DNA of 38,226 nucleotides from Nitrosomonas sp. (GTDB lineage: Bacteria; Pseudomonadota; Gammaproteobacteria; Burkholderiales; Nitrosomonadaceae): positions 1 through 38,226 of the forward strand of contig JAJFJG010000110.1 of assembly GCA_021774265.1 (NCBI GenBank), given 5' to 3'. A program made the translations under genes and the position numbers. A model generated the notes under the pieces. The model was not told the DNA's origin, did not search any database, and saw only the letters and a program-made list of their open reading frames with translations. This document shows, piece after piece, positions 29,104 to 38,226 of this stretch; position 1 is the first letter of the stretch, and each line of letters opens with the position of its first letter.

Positions 29104-30420
29104 ATGAAATGGCTTGATCTTCCAGCTATCGGCACTGCTCAGGGCACCATCCAACTCCCTGGATCTAAAAGCATCTCTAATCGCATACTTTTGCTTTCCG
29201 CATTAGCAAATGGCACAACGCATGTCCATGATTTACTTACTTCTGATGACACAGCGCACATGTTGGGCGCACTCAAAACATTGGGCATTCCGATTTCTCA
29301 AACTGATTCAAATGATTATCTTATTGAAGGTCAAAATGGTCAGTTGCCGGTTCACAAAGCTGACTTATTTCTTGGCAATGCTGGAACCGCTTTCCGGCCA
29401 CTCGTCGCCGTCTTAGCATTAATGAATGGAGATTACCGATTATCCGGCGTACCCCGCATGCATGAACGACCCATCGCTGATCTAGTCAATGCCCTTCGAC
29501 AGCTAAATGCCGATATTACTTATCTTGAGAATGAAGATTTCCCGCCGCTGCATATTAAATCCATTAATGTGCAAACAAAGGATACCCTTGATCTAACCAT
29601 CAAAGGTGACCTTTCCAGTCAGTTTTTAACGAGTTTATTAATGGCGCTGCCACTAACAGGGAAAACATCCACAATTAATGTAACTGGCATCTTAATCTCG
29701 CGACCATATATTGAACTAACTTTGGCACAAATGAAACTTTTTGGAGTTCAAGTTGAATGCCATGATTGGAAGCAATTTATTATACCGGGCAACCAGTCTT
29801 ATCAAAGCCCTGGTAAGATTGTTGTCGAAGGTGACGCCTCGTCAGCGTCTTACTTTCTTGCCGCAGGTGCCATAGGTGGCGGGCCAATCCGCGTACAAGG
29901 CGTTGGGCGCAACAGTTTCCAAGGTGATATTCGCTTTACAGAAGCGCTTGAACAAATGGGTTCTCACATTACATGGGGTGATAATTGGATAGAATCACGT
30001 GCGCCAGATACAAAACGAACCCGACCGGGTAAACATCTTAAGGCCATTGACCTAGATTGCAACCATATCCCTGACGCTGCTATGACGCTGGCTATCGCAG
30101 CTTTATTTGCCGATGGTACCACCACATTGAGGAACATTGCCAGTTGGCGAGTAAAAGAAACAGATCGCCTAAGCGCGATGGCCATTGAATTACGCAAACT
30201 CGGCGCAGAAGTGGAAGAGGGCTTCGATTTTTTACGTATCAACCCGCCATTAACATCTATAACTCCAGATGCCGCCATTGACACCTACGATGATCATCGC
30301 ATGGCCATGTGTTTCTCACTGGCATCTTTTGGCGCTCCTATCCGCATTAACAACCCAAATTGTGTATCTAAAACATTTCCTAACTACTTTGAAATATTTA
30401 AACAAATAACCCTCATTTAA
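29104..30420 (+). CDS. aroA: 3-phosphoshikimate 1-carboxyvinyltransferase (EPSP synthase)
   Basis: Sixth step of the shikimate pathway, joining shikimate 3-phosphate and phosphoenolpyruvate. The 438 residues show the class I signatures: [20 protein letters not shown] near the start, [11 protein letters not shown] (about 91-101, with the Gly of the glyphosate-sensitive type), [25 protein letters not shown], and [11 protein letters not shown] and [13 protein letters not shown] near the C-terminus. It is first of the aroA-cmk-rpsA-ihfB-lapA-pyrF run, with cmk 48 bp downstream. Confidence 0.96.
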   Translation: MKWLDLPAIGTAQGTIQLPGSKSISNRILLLSALANGTTHVHDLLTSDDTAHMLGALKTLGIPISQTDSNDYLIEGQNGQLPVHKADLFLGNAGTAFRPLVAVLALMNGDYRLSGVPRMHERPIADLVNALRQLNADITYLENEDFPPLHIKSINVQTKDTLDLTIKGDLSSQFLTSLLMALPLTGKTSTINVTGILISRPYIELTLAQMKLFGVQVECHDWKQFIIPGNQSYQSPGKIVVEGDASSASYFLAAGAIGGGPIRVQGVGRNSFQGDIRFTEALEQMGSHITWGDNWIESRAPDTKRTRPGKHLKAIDLDCNHIPDAAMTLAIAALFADGTTTLRNIASWRVKETDRLSAMAIELRKLGAEVEEGFDFLRINPPLTSITPDAAIDTYDDHRMAMCFSLASFGAPIRINNPNCVSKTFPNYFEIFKQITLI

Positions 30421-30468
30421 TAAATATGTATTTTTATAAGATAAGATTTCTGAGCAATGGAGCTAATA

Positions 30469-31131
30469 ATGGCAGCTAATACTATTCCAGTTATTACGAT
30501 CGACGGCCCTTCCGCATCTGGCAAAGGCACGGTCGCGCAATTAATCGCAAAAGAATTAGGATTTCATTATCTTGATAGTGGTGCGCTTTATCGTCTAGTC
30601 GCACTTAAGGCGATGCAAAACGAGACAGATTTAGTCAATGAATTAAATTTATCTGATATCGCAAAAAATCTTGATGTCATTTTTATTAACAACAACATTA
30701 ACCTTGATGGCAACGACGTCACAAGCACTATTCGTGAGGAGCGGTACGGCATAAATGCATCGAAAATAGCATCTTATCAACTGGTTAGAGATTCATTAAT
30801 GGCACGTCAACGCGCCTTCCGTCAGGATCCAGGGCTTGTCACTGATGGCAGGGATATGGGCTCTGTTGTTTTTCCAGACGCTAATCTAAAGATATTTCTT
30901 ACCGCCAGCGCAGAAATACGTGCGAAACGGCGTTATAACCAGTTGATAGAGAAAGGAATAAATGCTAGTATCGCGGATCTGTTGAAGGACATACAATTAC
31001 GCGACGAACGTGACAGCAATCGTAGCTTGGCGCCCTTGCAACACAATACAGATGCACGATTGTTAGATACAACGTCACTCAGTATTTCTCAAGCAGTCAA
31101 TAAAGTGCTGGGTTGGTATTCTAAAATCTAA
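30469..31131 (+). CDS. cmk: cytidylate kinase
   Basis: Phosphorylates CMP and dCMP with ATP. About 220 residues. The P-loop GPSASGKGTVAQLIA opens the protein, LDSGALYR follows, and VTDGRDMGSVVFPDA and RRYNQLIEKG are family blocks. A longer frame starts at ATG 30457. ATG 30469 has GGAG six bases upstream and starts the conserved core sooner, so I prefer it. It sits directly before rpsA, as in most proteobacteria, but a hairpin with a T-run lies between them. Confidence 0.96.
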   Translation: MAANTIPVITIDGPSASGKGTVAQLIAKELGFHYLDSGALYRLVALKAMQNETDLVNELNLSDIAKNLDVIFINNNINLDGNDVTSTIREERYGINASKIASYQLVRDSLMARQRAFRQDPGLVTDGRDMGSVVFPDANLKIFLTASAEIRAKRRYNQLIEKGINASIADLLKDIQLRDERDSNRSLAPLQHNTDARLLDTTSLSISQAVNKVLGWYSKI

Positions 31132-31148
31132 ATTATTTTTTTTGCGCA

Positions 31149-31204
31149 TAGAACAATACTTTCATCCTAAATGATTTGAAATGAAATTGGTTCTATATTT
31201 TTTT
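31149..31204 (+). terminator. probable terminator or attenuator between cmk and rpsA
   Basis: TAGAAC-AAT (31149-31157) pairs with ATT-G-GTTCTA (31086-numbered arm at 31186-31195), and TTCAT (31161-31165) with ATGAA (31181-31185), followed by a T-rich run to 31204. It ends 60 bases before the rpsA start, so rpsA probably has its own promoter or is controlled here. Confidence 0.6.
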
Positions 31205-31264
31205 AACTTACTCATCCCGTCAAATAATAATTTGAATGGGCTTTTATAATCAGGTAATTTTTAA

Positions 31265-32983
31265 ATGACTACTGCTTCTCTAGCAACTGATACCAACGAA
31301 AGCTTTGCCCAACTGTTTGAAGAAAGCCTTACTCGCCAAGAAATGCGTGTAGGTGAAGTGATAACCGCCGAGGTTGTTCGTGTTGACTACAATATCGTCG
31401 TCGTCAATGCAGGCCTAAAATCAGAAAGTTTTATCCCCGTGGAAGAATTCAAAAATGACAAAGGTGAAATCGAAGCCACTCCTGGTGATTTCGTCAGTGT
31501 CGCAATTGAATCTCTTGAAGATGGTTATGGTGAAACACGCTTATCACGCGACAAAGCAAAACGCCTGACCGCATGGCACGATTTAGAAGCGGCCATGGAA
31601 AGTGGCGCTATCGTTAGCGGCATGGTAAATGGCAAAGTTAAAGGTGGTTTAACTGCCATGATTAACGGCATCCGCGCCTTTCTTCCTGGTTCATTGGTTG
31701 ATATTCGCCCAGTAAAAGACACAACGCCTTACGAAAACAAAGAAATGGAATTTAAGGTCATTAAACTTGACCGTAAGCGTAACAATGTTGTCGTGTCACG
31801 TCGTGCCGTCCTGGAAGAAACACAAGGTGCTGATCGCGAAACATTACTAGCAAGCTTGCAAGAAGGTGCAGTGGTGAACGGTATCGTTAAAAATATTACT
31901 GATTATGGTGCATTTGTTGATTTAGGCGGTATTGATGGCTTATTGCACATCACCGACCTCGCTTGGAGGCGCGTTAAGCATCCAACGGAAATCATCAATG
32001 TGGGTGATGAAGTTGCCGCTAAAGTACTCAAATTTGACAAAGAAAAGAATCGTGTCTCTTTAGGCATGAAACAGCTTAGTGAGGACCCATGGGTCGGCTT
32101 ATCTCGTCGCTACCCACAAGCCACGCGTCTCTTTGGTAAGGTTACAAACCTAACTGACTACGGCGCATTCATCGAGATCGAGCAAGGTATTGAAGGATTG
32201 GTACATGTCTCAGAAATGGACTGGACCAATAAGAATGTCTACCCATCTAAGGTTGTTCAATTGGGTGATGAAGTCGAAATCATGATTCTTGAAATTGACG
32301 AAGATCGCCGCCGGATCTCACTTGGTATGAAACAATGCAAGCCAAATCCGTGGGAAGACTTCGCAATGAGTCAAGAAAAGGGCAATAAGGTCAGTGGTCA
32401 AATTAAATCCATCACCGACTTTGGTGTGTTTATTGGACTCCCTGGCAATATTGATGGTCTTGTCCACTTATCTGATCTTTCTTGGAGCCAGCCAGGCGAA
32501 GAAGCTGTTCGCAATTACAAAAAAGGCGATGAAGTTGAAGCACTCGTCTTGTCTATTGATGTCGAACGAGAAAGAATTTCACTCGGTATCAAACAAATGG
32601 AAGGTGATCCATTCAATAGCTTCGTCACCATTCATGATAAAAACAGCATCATGGAAGGCACTGTTAAATCTATTGATGCCAAGGGTGCTGTTATCGCATT
32701 GTCTGACGATGTTGAAGGCTATCTACGTGCTTCCGAGATATCTCGTGATCGAGTAGAGGATATTCGCGCTCATCTGAAAGAAGGCGACAAAATTGAAACG
32801 ATGATCATTAACATTGATCGTAAAAATAGAACTATTAATCTTTCCATTAAAGCAAAAGAAAAATCTGATGAAGCCAGTGCAATGCAGAAAATCACAAGCA
32901 AGAACACTCCTGCAAGTACTGGAACAACTAGTTTAGGTGCTTTACTTAAAGCTAAAATGGACAGTAAAAATACAGAGCAATAA
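31265..32983 (+). CDS. rpsA: 30S ribosomal protein S1
   Basis: Binds mRNA and brings it to the 30S subunit. The 572 residues contain six S1 RNA-binding repeats: about 22-90, 106-175, 192-260, 277-347, 364-434 and 450-522. The middle ones are the most regular, for example [20 protein letters not shown] and [21 protein letters not shown]. Repeats 1 and 2 are the divergent ribosome-docking pair. The C-terminal tail is rich in Ser, Thr and Lys. ihfB begins eight bases after the stop, the standard pairing. Confidence 0.98.
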   Translation: MTTASLATDTNESFAQLFEESLTRQEMRVGEVITAEVVRVDYNIVVVNAGLKSESFIPVEEFKNDKGEIEATPGDFVSVAIESLEDGYGETRLSRDKAKRLTAWHDLEAAMESGAIVSGMVNGKVKGGLTAMINGIRAFLPGSLVDIRPVKDTTPYENKEMEFKVIKLDRKRNNVVVSRRAVLEETQGADRETLLASLQEGAVVNGIVKNITDYGAFVDLGGIDGLLHITDLAWRRVKHPTEIINVGDEVAAKVLKFDKEKNRVSLGMKQLSEDPWVGLSRRYPQATRLFGKVTNLTDYGAFIEIEQGIEGLVHVSEMDWTNKNVYPSKVVQLGDEVEIMILEIDEDRRRISLGMKQCKPNPWEDFAMSQEKGNKVSGQIKSITDFGVFIGLPGNIDGLVHLSDLSWSQPGEEAVRNYKKGDEVEALVLSIDVERERISLGIKQMEGDPFNSFVTIHDKNSIMEGTVKSIDAKGAVIALSDDVEGYLRASEISRDRVEDIRAHLKEGDKIETMIINIDRKNRTINLSIKAKEKSDEASAMQKITSKNTPASTGTTSLGALLKAKMDSKNTEQ

Positions 32984-32991
32984 GGTTATTC

Positions 32992-33276
32992 ATGACAAAA
33001 TCTGAATTGATTTCTCGCCTTGCAGCACGTTACCCCCAACTTGTTACAAAAGATGCTGAACTTGCTGTTAAAGTGATACTTGATGCCATGGCAAAAAGCC
33101 TATCACAAGGGCAACGCATTGAAATACGTGGATTTGGAAGCTTTGATCTTAACTACCGACCACCGCGTGTTGGACGGAACCCTAAATCAGGCGACAAGGT
33201 GCAAGTTCCGGAAAAATATGTACCGCATTTCAAGGCGGGTAAAGAAATGCGTGAACGTGTAGATTTTAAGAAATAA
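32992..33276 (+). CDS. ihfB: integration host factor beta subunit
   Basis: DNA-bending protein, partner of IHF alpha (gene not in this window). The 94 residues match the family: [17 protein letters not shown] at the start, [21 protein letters not shown], with the Pro-containing arm tip that inserts into the minor groove ([27 protein letters not shown]). An AAGG lies before the ATG. It is probably cotranscribed with rpsA and followed by a terminator-like hairpin. Confidence 0.97.
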   Translation: MTKSELISRLAARYPQLVTKDAELAVKVILDAMAKSLSQGQRIEIRGFGSFDLNYRPPRVGRNPKSGDKVQVPEKYVPHFKAGKEMRERVDFKK

Positions 33277-33283
33277 TGTAAAT

Positions 33284-33320
33284 CGGTAGTCATTTGATTT
33301 ATACAATTGACTACCGGTCT
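33284..33320 (+). terminator. probable terminator after ihfB
   Basis: CGGTAGTCA (33284-33292) pairs perfectly with TGACTACCG (33308-33316). An inner TTG/CAA pair is also possible. The following tail is only moderately T-rich (GTCTTTGCTTTG), so termination may be partial and lapA may be reached by read-through. Confidence 0.6.
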
Positions 33321-33373
33321 TTGCTTTGAGATGCCAAGCATCTCGATAAACTAATTTCTTCTGTAAGAAAATT

Positions 33374-33565
33374 ATGCATTTTCTAATATGGCTTGTACGT
33401 ATCATTGTTTTTTTGCTACTCTTAACATTTACAGTAAAAAACTCTGATCCAGTAACAATCTACTACTACCTGGGGTTTGAACATCAACTACCCATTAGTG
33501 TAGTCTTACTCATATTTTTTGCTATTGGAATGTTTTTTGGATACTTATTCCGTAGGAAGAAATAG
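33374..33565 (+). CDS. lapA: LapA family inner-membrane protein (DUF1049), short form
   Basis: A 63-residue protein with two membrane helices (about 3-21 and 38-58) joined by the family segment TVKNSDPVTIYYYLGFEHQLP. It ends in a short basic GYLFRRKK. LapA of enterobacteria is about 100 residues and helps control lipopolysaccharide synthesis with LapB. This copy lacks the cytoplasmic C-terminal part, and no lapB follows. pyrF begins seven bases after its stop. The lipopolysaccharide role is inferred from the family. Confidence 0.85.
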   Translation: MHFLIWLVRIIVFLLLLTFTVKNSDPVTIYYYLGFEHQLPISVVLLIFFAIGMFFGYLFRRKK

Positions 33566-33572
33566 TATATAA

Positions 33573-34271
33573 ATGGATGAACCTCGCATAATCGTTGCGC
33601 TAGATGTTAGCAGTGCAAACCAAGCACTATCGCTTGCATCCAAACTAGACCCTGCGCTTTGCCGCCTCAAGGTTGGCAAAGAACTTTTCACAGCGGAAGG
33701 CCCAGACCTTCTCGGAAAGTTGATGCATCATGAATTTGAAATTTTTCTTGATTTAAAATTTCACGACATACCTAATACTGTCGCAAACGCATGCAAAGTA
33801 GCAGCCAGTCTTGGTGTCTGGATGATTAATGTTCATGCATTAGGTGGTAGAAAAATGCTACTTGCTGCTCGTGCAGCACTTCCCAGTAAATCAACCAAGC
33901 TCATCGCAGTTACTTTATTAACAAGTATGGAAAATGAAGACCTAAGAGACATTGGTATAAGCACATCTCCCCAAGACACGGTTAAACAACTGGCTTTGCT
34001 TGTTAATGATTGCGGCCTTGATGGTGTTGTCTGTTCACCATTAGAAGCAAGCCAACTACGGCAAACTATTCCCAATCATTTTCTTCTTGTCACACCGGGA
34101 ATCCGCTTCAATGATGGTCAACTAGACGACCAACAACGTGTAGCAACCCCAGTGCAAGCAATTAACAATGGGTCAGACTATCTAGTCATTGGTCGCCCTA
34201 TTACACAAGCCGATGATCCCATGCTTGCATTACAACGAATTAGTAATGACATTATAAGACTTGAAAGCTGA
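33573..34271 (+). CDS. pyrF: orotidine 5'-phosphate decarboxylase
   Basis: Last step of UMP synthesis. The 232 residues fit the short (group I) family. The N-terminus IIVALDVSSANQALSLASKL, the catalytic IFLDLKFHDIPNTVANACKV (Asp-Lys-Asp arrangement) and the phosphate-binding TPGIRF and VIGRPITQADDP are present. It is coupled to lapA by a seven-base gap and is the last gene of this plus-strand run. Confidence 0.97.
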   Translation: MDEPRIIVALDVSSANQALSLASKLDPALCRLKVGKELFTAEGPDLLGKLMHHEFEIFLDLKFHDIPNTVANACKVAASLGVWMINVHALGGRKMLLAARAALPSKSTKLIAVTLLTSMENEDLRDIGISTSPQDTVKQLALLVNDCGLDGVVCSPLEASQLRQTIPNHFLLVTPGIRFNDGQLDDQQRVATPVQAINNGSDYLVIGRPITQADDPMLALQRISNDIIRLES

Positions 34272-34292
34272 CTAAATTATGCAAGATGACCA

Positions 34293-34321
34293 TGTATCAG
34301 CCATCATTTCTAACTGATACA
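34293..34321. terminator. weak hairpin between pyrF and the P460 gene
   Basis: TGTATCAG (34293-34300) pairs perfectly with CTGATACA (34314-34321) around a 13-base loop. No U-tract follows on either strand, so its role as a terminator for the convergent genes is only suggested by position. Confidence 0.35.
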
Positions 34322-34346
34322 AGACCATATCGCTATAATCAAAAGT

Positions 34347-34871
34347 TTAGTGGTTCTTCACAAAATCAACTAGACGTTGATACGTAAAAAGATAATCCTG
34401 TGCATTGAGTGGCGTATGGCATTGAACACAATTAAGATCATTACTTTTTTCTGACCCATCTGGATTATAAACCGCAAAACCCCAATCACCCGTACGATCC
34501 TCTTGCGTAAAACTCTCATCCCAATTGCTTCTCTTTTCCATAACCGCAACGGCAGCTAATGAGTCAATCTCAAAAACACCAGCACTACCAGGAACAGGTT
34601 TTCCTTCCGCATTGGTCTTTGGACTATATATTTCCATAATGACGACAGAACCAGATGCAGCTTCCTTGCCTTGTGTATAACTTGTTATTGCTGCTTCGTT
34701 AGCATATAACTTAGCAACTTGCTTTTGATTAGCACGATTTGCGGTTGAGTATTTGGTATAAGTTTTCTCGTAACCTTCAGGGAATTTAACGTGCTCTGGA
34801 TTACCACCTGCATAAGCATAAAGCGGAGAAAAAGCGAATATCAAAGCAATTAATTTCAAAGATGATTTCAT
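34347..34871 (-). CDS. cytochrome P460 family c-type haem protein
   Basis: A 174-residue periplasmic cytochrome. The N-terminus MKSSLKLIALIFAFSPLYAYA is a signal peptide, probably cut before GGNPEHV. A family opening, VKFPEGYEKTYTKYST, follows. VVIMEIYSPKTNAEGKPV and the core VMEKRSNW come before a single haem-binding CVQCH at about 148-152. Cytochrome P460 proteins of ammonia oxidisers oxidise hydroxylamine using a haem cross-linked to a Lys. Lys69, Lys85, Lys91 and Lys113 are possible cross-link sites here, but sequence alone does not show which, if any, is used. Related cytochrome c'-beta proteins lack the cross-link and bind NO. The ATG has AAAGGA upstream. The gene stands alone between pyrF and mutS. 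Confidence 0.88.
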   Translation of the reverse strand: MKSSLKLIALIFAFSPLYAYAGGNPEHVKFPEGYEKTYTKYSTANRANQKQVAKLYANEAAITSYTQGKEAASGSVVIMEIYSPKTNAEGKPVPGSAGVFEIDSLAAVAVMEKRSNWDESFTQEDRTGDWGFAVYNPDGSEKSNDLNCVQCHTPLNAQDYLFTYQRLVDFVKNH

Positions 34872-34945
34872 GTTTTATTTTCCTTTATAATCATTTGTGT
34901 GATTTTTTAATACGGTAATTAACCCTCTACGTTGCTTCCAGTAAC

Positions 34946-34951
34946 ATTATA
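34946..34951 (-). promoter_or_regulatory. candidate -10 box of the P460 gene
   Basis: TATAAT on the minus strand about 75 bases upstream of the P460 start codon. The -35 region at 17-base spacing is poor (TTTTAA), so an activator may be needed or the match may be chance. Confidence 0.35.
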
Positions 34952-35026
34952 TGCGTAGAATTGGAATATTAAAATAGACAGAAACCTTAGTAAGTAAATT
35001 TCCTGAACCTCCACCTTACATTATGA

Positions 35027-35115
35027 GTGACCTTTGCAAAACCTAATTCCTCAAAAAACTCTTACTTGTAAATCAATGTGATGAAAATTTACTTTTGGAG
35101 TTTTGCAAAGGTCTC
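35027..35115. mobile_element. 89-bp MITE-like element with terminal inverted repeats and target duplication
   Basis: GACCTTTGCAAAAC (35029-35042) and its exact reverse complement GTTTTGCAAAGGTC (35100-35113) form 14-bp perfect terminal inverted repeats, extendable outward with one mismatch (GTGACC against GAGACC). The flanks carry TATGA directly outside the 89-bp unit on both sides (35022-35026 and 35116-35120), a likely target-site duplication. The inside is AT-rich, has no coding capacity and holds a secondary GTAAAT/ATTTAC pair. The structure fits a miniature transposable element mobilised in trans, or fused ends of an insertion sequence. I do not assign the family. Confidence 0.75.
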
Positions 35116-35118
35116 TAT

Positions 35119-35455
35119 GAGTGTAAATGCCTACTGTATATTAGCCTTAATGAGCGTTATAACCTGACCAGCTGGGTTACACCGGCAAATGTCTCGGTTA
35201 GCTCTGCTAGTCAAACTACGGTAACTATGCCTGGCAATATTTTTCAAGGCAAGATGTTGGCCAGGTTAAATTAGATAATACGAAGCTACTACCCACACAA
35301 AATTTACTTATTTGTGTTTTGTTACCGGTTTTGGTAGTAATAATTGCGACAACACCATCACGATTGCTCGTAGTTCCAATCAGACAAATAGCTATCCAAT
35401 GATTTCCATTGCTCTGATTGCGTTTAGAAACACAAAACTTTCATTTAGAACGTAG
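35119..35455 (+). pseudogene. possible decayed surface or secreted protein fragment
   Basis: Part of a 747-bp stretch (34872-35618) with no intact gene. Two adjacent open segments lie in different frames. The first (35119-35274) reads ERYNLTSWVTPANVSVSSAS then QTTVTMPG, a pattern reminiscent of repeat domains in large bacterial surface proteins (aromatic-W...TVTMP). The second (35306-35455) includes FVTGFGSNNCDNTITIARSS. Neither has a start signal. They begin right at the edge of the MITE-like element, which may have truncated them. The remaining part, up to the mutS stop at 35619, shows nothing I recognise. Confidence 0.3.
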
Positions 35456-35618
35456 AGCAACGCTATAATGTGCCGTCATGCAGCCATATCAGTGAATACC
35501 CTATCGGCTACTTGTCCAATTTGCAATAAAGCTCATCTTTATCAGCTAATTCTTCAGTCTTGCCACAATTTACTCCTCAATCCTTAAATTCAACATTAAT
35601 ATTATGCCGTCATTCGTT

Positions 35619-38226
35619 TCAGATTAATATATTCTTCAGTTGATAAAGCTTATCCAGCGCTTGTCTTGGACTTAATTCATCAGGTGATATCTCCTGAAGC
35701 ATGGCGATAGCTGGATGATCTTGAGTTGTTTCTTCGGGTGCTTCTGGTCGTGCTGAAAACAAATCCAATTGTGGTTTTTGTCCAATACTTTCTTGCTCCA
35801 GCCTCTTTAAATGCTTTCTAGCCGCTTTAATAACAGATTCAGGCACACCAGCAAGCCTAGCAACTTGTAAACCATAACTTTGACTTGCAGGCCCCTCATT
35901 GACCTGATGTAGAAACACAATATGGTGTTTGTGTTCGACAGCTTGCAAATGCACATTCGCCGCCAGATTGAACTCTTCAACTAGGCGTGTTAATTCAAAA
36001 TAATGCGTCGCAAATAGTGTAAGGCCAAGATTCTGAGTTAAAAGATGACGTGCAATGGCATAAGCTAATGTTAAACCATCAAAAGTTGACGTACCCCGCC
36101 CGACCTCGTCCATCAGCACCAGACTTTGCGACGTCGCATTGTGCAGTATGTTTGCTGTTTCTGTCATTTCCACCATGAATGTTGAACGACCACCGGCCAG
36201 ATCATCTGCAGCACCAATACGCGTGAATATTTGATCTATTGCTCCGATCCGAGCATTTTTTGCAGGCACAAAGCTACCGCAATGTGCGAGTAATACGATC
36301 AAAGCGACTTGGCGCATATAAGTTGATTTTCCACCCATATTTGGCCCAGTGATAATAAGCATTTGTCGCTTGACATCATCACCCAAACACACATCGTTAG
36401 CGACAAAGTTTTTGACCTGGCTTTCGACTACAGGGTGACGACCAGCCTCAATTTCAATCACTATTTCGTCACTAAATATTGGCGCAACGTATCCTTGTAG
36501 ATGGGCGCGCTCTGCAAAAGTCGCCAGAACATCCATTTCAGCAATGCTTTGTGCAATGCATTGTAGCTGACTAATATAGTCTGATAATGAATTTAGCAGC
36601 GCCTCATACAAATACTTTTCTCTAGCTAGAGCACGATCATTCGCTGCCAACGCCTTGTCTTCAAATGTTTTTAGCTCCGGAGTAACGTAACGTTCGGCAT
36701 TTTTTAGTGTTTGTCTACGTCGATAATTCTCCGGGATCTTTTCGGTGTGTGCATGGGTAACTTCAATATAAAAACCATGCACTCGATTATATTCAACTTT
36801 GAGCGTAGGGATTCCCGTGCGCCCTTTCTCACGTATTTCCAGCTGCAAAAGAAATTCACCGCAATTATTTTGTAACCCTCGAAACTCATCCAGCTCGGCG
36901 TCATAACCATCAGCAATCACACCGCCTTCACGTAGTAGCGTACTAGGCTCATCGCGTAGTGCCTGTGTTAGCAAATTAACCAATGCTGCGTCAGGCATCA
37001 TGTCTTTTTCCAATTGATTAATCCGCTCACTGGTACAGGCGGCAATTGAATGTGCAATATCGGGCAAGCCTTGCAAACTGTTACGTAAGCCGGATAAATC
37101 TCTTGGTCGCGCAGAGCGGAGTGCAACTCGTGCCGTGATTCTTTCAATATCGACGATGGGTTTCAAGCATTCACGTACGGCTTGATAGGCGTATGTTCCA
37201 TTTCTCCCCATTAAATCAGCCACCCCATCGAGGCGACTTTGTATAATGGTATGATTACGTAGTGGATGGTGTAACCAATCACGTAATAGACGACTACCCA
37301 TGTTCGTCGAACAACCATCAAATAAAGACAATAAGGTAGGTGAACGTTCACCTCGAATCGTTTCAGAAATCTCTAAATTTCGACGTGTCATTGCATCCAT
37401 ACGAATAAATACATCGTCATACTCAACTTGTAGGCCGTTAATATGAGAAACACTAGCGCCTTGCGTCAAACGAGTATATTCAAGTAATGCACCAGCTGCA
37501 CAAAGTGAACCATATAAGCCATCACAGCCAAACCCTGATAGATCATGTGTTGCTAATTGTTTTGTAAGATTATGCTTAGCACTATCAAAATCAAATTGCC
37601 ATGATGACAAATGCTTCAATGCCCATTTCCCATTTAAAGCATCAGGTATGATCATTGAATCAGATATGAGAATTTCAGCAGGTTTTAAACGCTCTAATTC
37701 ACTACTGAGATGATCAGGCAATGTCTCCATCACACGCATTTTTCCCGCAGCCAAATTAAGCCAAGCTAGTCCTAGCGTTTCTTCATGGATAAACAGGGAA
37801 AGCAAAATACAATCGTGTTTATCTTCCAATAATGCGGCATCTGTCAGTGTACCAGGGGTAACTATGCGGGAAACCTCGCGAGAAACTGGCCCTTTGCTGG
37901 TGGCGGGATCGCCCACTTGTTCGCAAATGACAATCGACTCACCCAATTTAACCAGCTTAGCCAAATATTGTTCCGCCGCATGATATGGCACACCTGCCAT
38001 TTTAATGGGATTACCACCAGAAGAACCTCGCTGCGTCAATGTAATGCCAAGCAGCTTTGAAGCTTTTACCGCATCATCAAAAAACAACTCATAAAAATCA
38101 CCCATACGATAAAACATCAACATATCCGGATGCTCCGCCTTGATACCCAAATACTGCTGCATCATAGGAGTATGTTTAGTATTTTTTTTCTCTAAGAGGT
38201 TGGTTTTGCTCGTTATTTTATCAGTA
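35619..38226 (-). CDS. mutS: DNA mismatch repair protein MutS (start beyond window)
   Basis: Recognises mismatches and starts repair with MutL. The mismatch-binding [15 protein letters not shown] (with the Phe-x-Glu wedge) lies near the start. The lever and clamp regions follow. The ATPase domain has Walker [14 protein letters not shown], then [12 protein letters not shown], Walker [13 protein letters not shown] and [11 protein letters not shown]. The first in-frame ATG is at 38165, giving 848 residues. Translation upstream of it, however, continues open to the window edge and includes KHTPMMQQY, matching the conserved HTPMMQQY of MutS N-termini, with no start codon in the window. The true start is therefore probably past 38226 and the gene is partial here. 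Confidence 0.96.
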   Translation of the reverse strand, partial: TDKITSKTNLLEKKNTKHTPMMQQYLGIKAEHPDMLMFYRMGDFYELFFDDAVKASKLLGITLTQRGSSGGNPIKMAGVPYHAAEQYLAKLVKLGESIVICEQVGDPATSKGPVSREVSRIVTPGTLTDAALLEDKHDCILLSLFIHEETLGLAWLNLAAGKMRVMETLPDHLSSELERLKPAEILISDSMIIPDALNGKWALKHLSSWQFDFDSAKHNLTKQLATHDLSGFGCDGLYGSLCAAGALLEYTRLTQGASVSHINGLQVEYDDVFIRMDAMTRRNLEISETIRGERSPTLLSLFDGCSTNMGSRLLRDWLHHPLRNHTIIQSRLDGVADLMGRNGTYAYQAVRECLKPIVDIERITARVALRSARPRDLSGLRNSLQGLPDIAHSIAACTSERINQLEKDMMPDAALVNLLTQALRDEPSTLLREGGVIADGYDAELDEFRGLQNNCGEFLLQLEIREKGRTGIPTLKVEYNRVHGFYIEVTHAHTEKIPENYRRRQTLKNAERYVTPELKTFEDKALAANDRALAREKYLYEALLNSLSDYISQLQCIAQSIAEMDVLATFAERAHLQGYVAPIFSDEIVIEIEAGRHPVVESQVKNFVANDVCLGDDVKRQMLIITGPNMGGKSTYMRQVALIVLLAHCGSFVPAKNARIGAIDQIFTRIGAADDLAGGRSTFMVEMTETANILHNATSQSLVLMDEVGRGTSTFDGLTLAYAIARHLLTQNLGLTLFATHYFELTRLVEEFNLAANVHLQAVEHKHHIVFLHQVNEGPASQSYGLQVARLAGVPESVIKAARKHLKRLEQESIGQKPQLDLFSARPEAPEETTQDHPAIAMLQEISPDELSPRQALDKLYQLKNILI

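Noticed and set aside
29964..30284. 106-codon minus-strand frame opposite aroA
   Set aside because: It is antisense to conserved aroA codons; its openness is explained by codon bias on the sense strand.
32394..32756. 120-codon plus-strand frame inside rpsA
   Set aside because: It lies fully inside the unmistakable S1 gene in another frame and its translation has no family-like features.

Overview
The window is a dense block of mostly core chromosomal genes from what looks like a betaproteobacterium, most probably of the Nitrosomonadaceae (Nitrosomonas-like) type. The evidence is gene content and order: a transketolase-gap-pgk-pyk-fba cluster of the kind carried by Calvin-cycle autotrophs, an rsmB-DUF4390-ntrY-ntrX block behind def-fmt, LysM-dprA-smg-topB, aroA-cmk-rpsA-ihfB-lapA-pyrF, and a cytochrome P460-family gene. 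Base composition is moderately AT-rich and even. The genus is an inference from general knowledge of such gene orders, not from any search.

Layout. Bases 1-811 hold no intact gene but contain a broken pilG-like response-regulator gene. Bases 812-5139 (minus strand) encode the TrkA/TrkH potassium uptake pair, an inositol-monophosphatase-family enzyme and a thioredoxin-like protein. Bases 5220-8513 (plus) encode rsmE, argA, yggX and a CYTH-domain phosphatase; between the last two lies a strikingly folded intergenic element. A bidirectional terminator then separates these from a long minus-strand tract (8565-22863): the carbon-metabolism cluster fba, pyk, pgk, gap, tkt (transcribed from tkt), then ntrX, ntrY, a DUF4390 protein, rsmB, fmt and def. 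Bases 23104-28408 (plus) carry a LysM protein, dprA, smg and topoisomerase III. A small two-helix membrane protein of unknown function (minus) and a palindrome-rich intergenic region follow. Bases 29104-34271 (plus) carry aroA, cmk, rpsA, ihfB, lapA and pyrF. A cytochrome P460-family gene (minus), a miniature inverted-repeat element with a target duplication, degraded coding sequence, and mutS (minus, open at the window edge) complete the window.

How the genes work together. tkt, gap, pgk and fba interconvert sugar phosphates for the Calvin cycle or gluconeogenesis, with pyk draining to pyruvate. def and fmt act at opposite ends of formyl-methionine metabolism, and rsmB and rsmE methylate 16S rRNA. 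NtrY/NtrX is an envelope-linked two-component pair. dprA, topB and mutS handle DNA.

I did not find a clear new multi-gene system. The most interesting items are: an NtrX whose AAA+ domain has lost nearly every catalytic motif and its sigma-54 contact loop; the branched inverted-repeat element at 7737-7830; an 89-bp MITE-like element with flanking 5-7 bp repeats at 35027-35115; the pilG pseudogene; and a perfect 26-bp palindrome upstream of aroA. Several start codons were moved from the longest reading frame on the basis of ribosome-binding sites and family N-termini.
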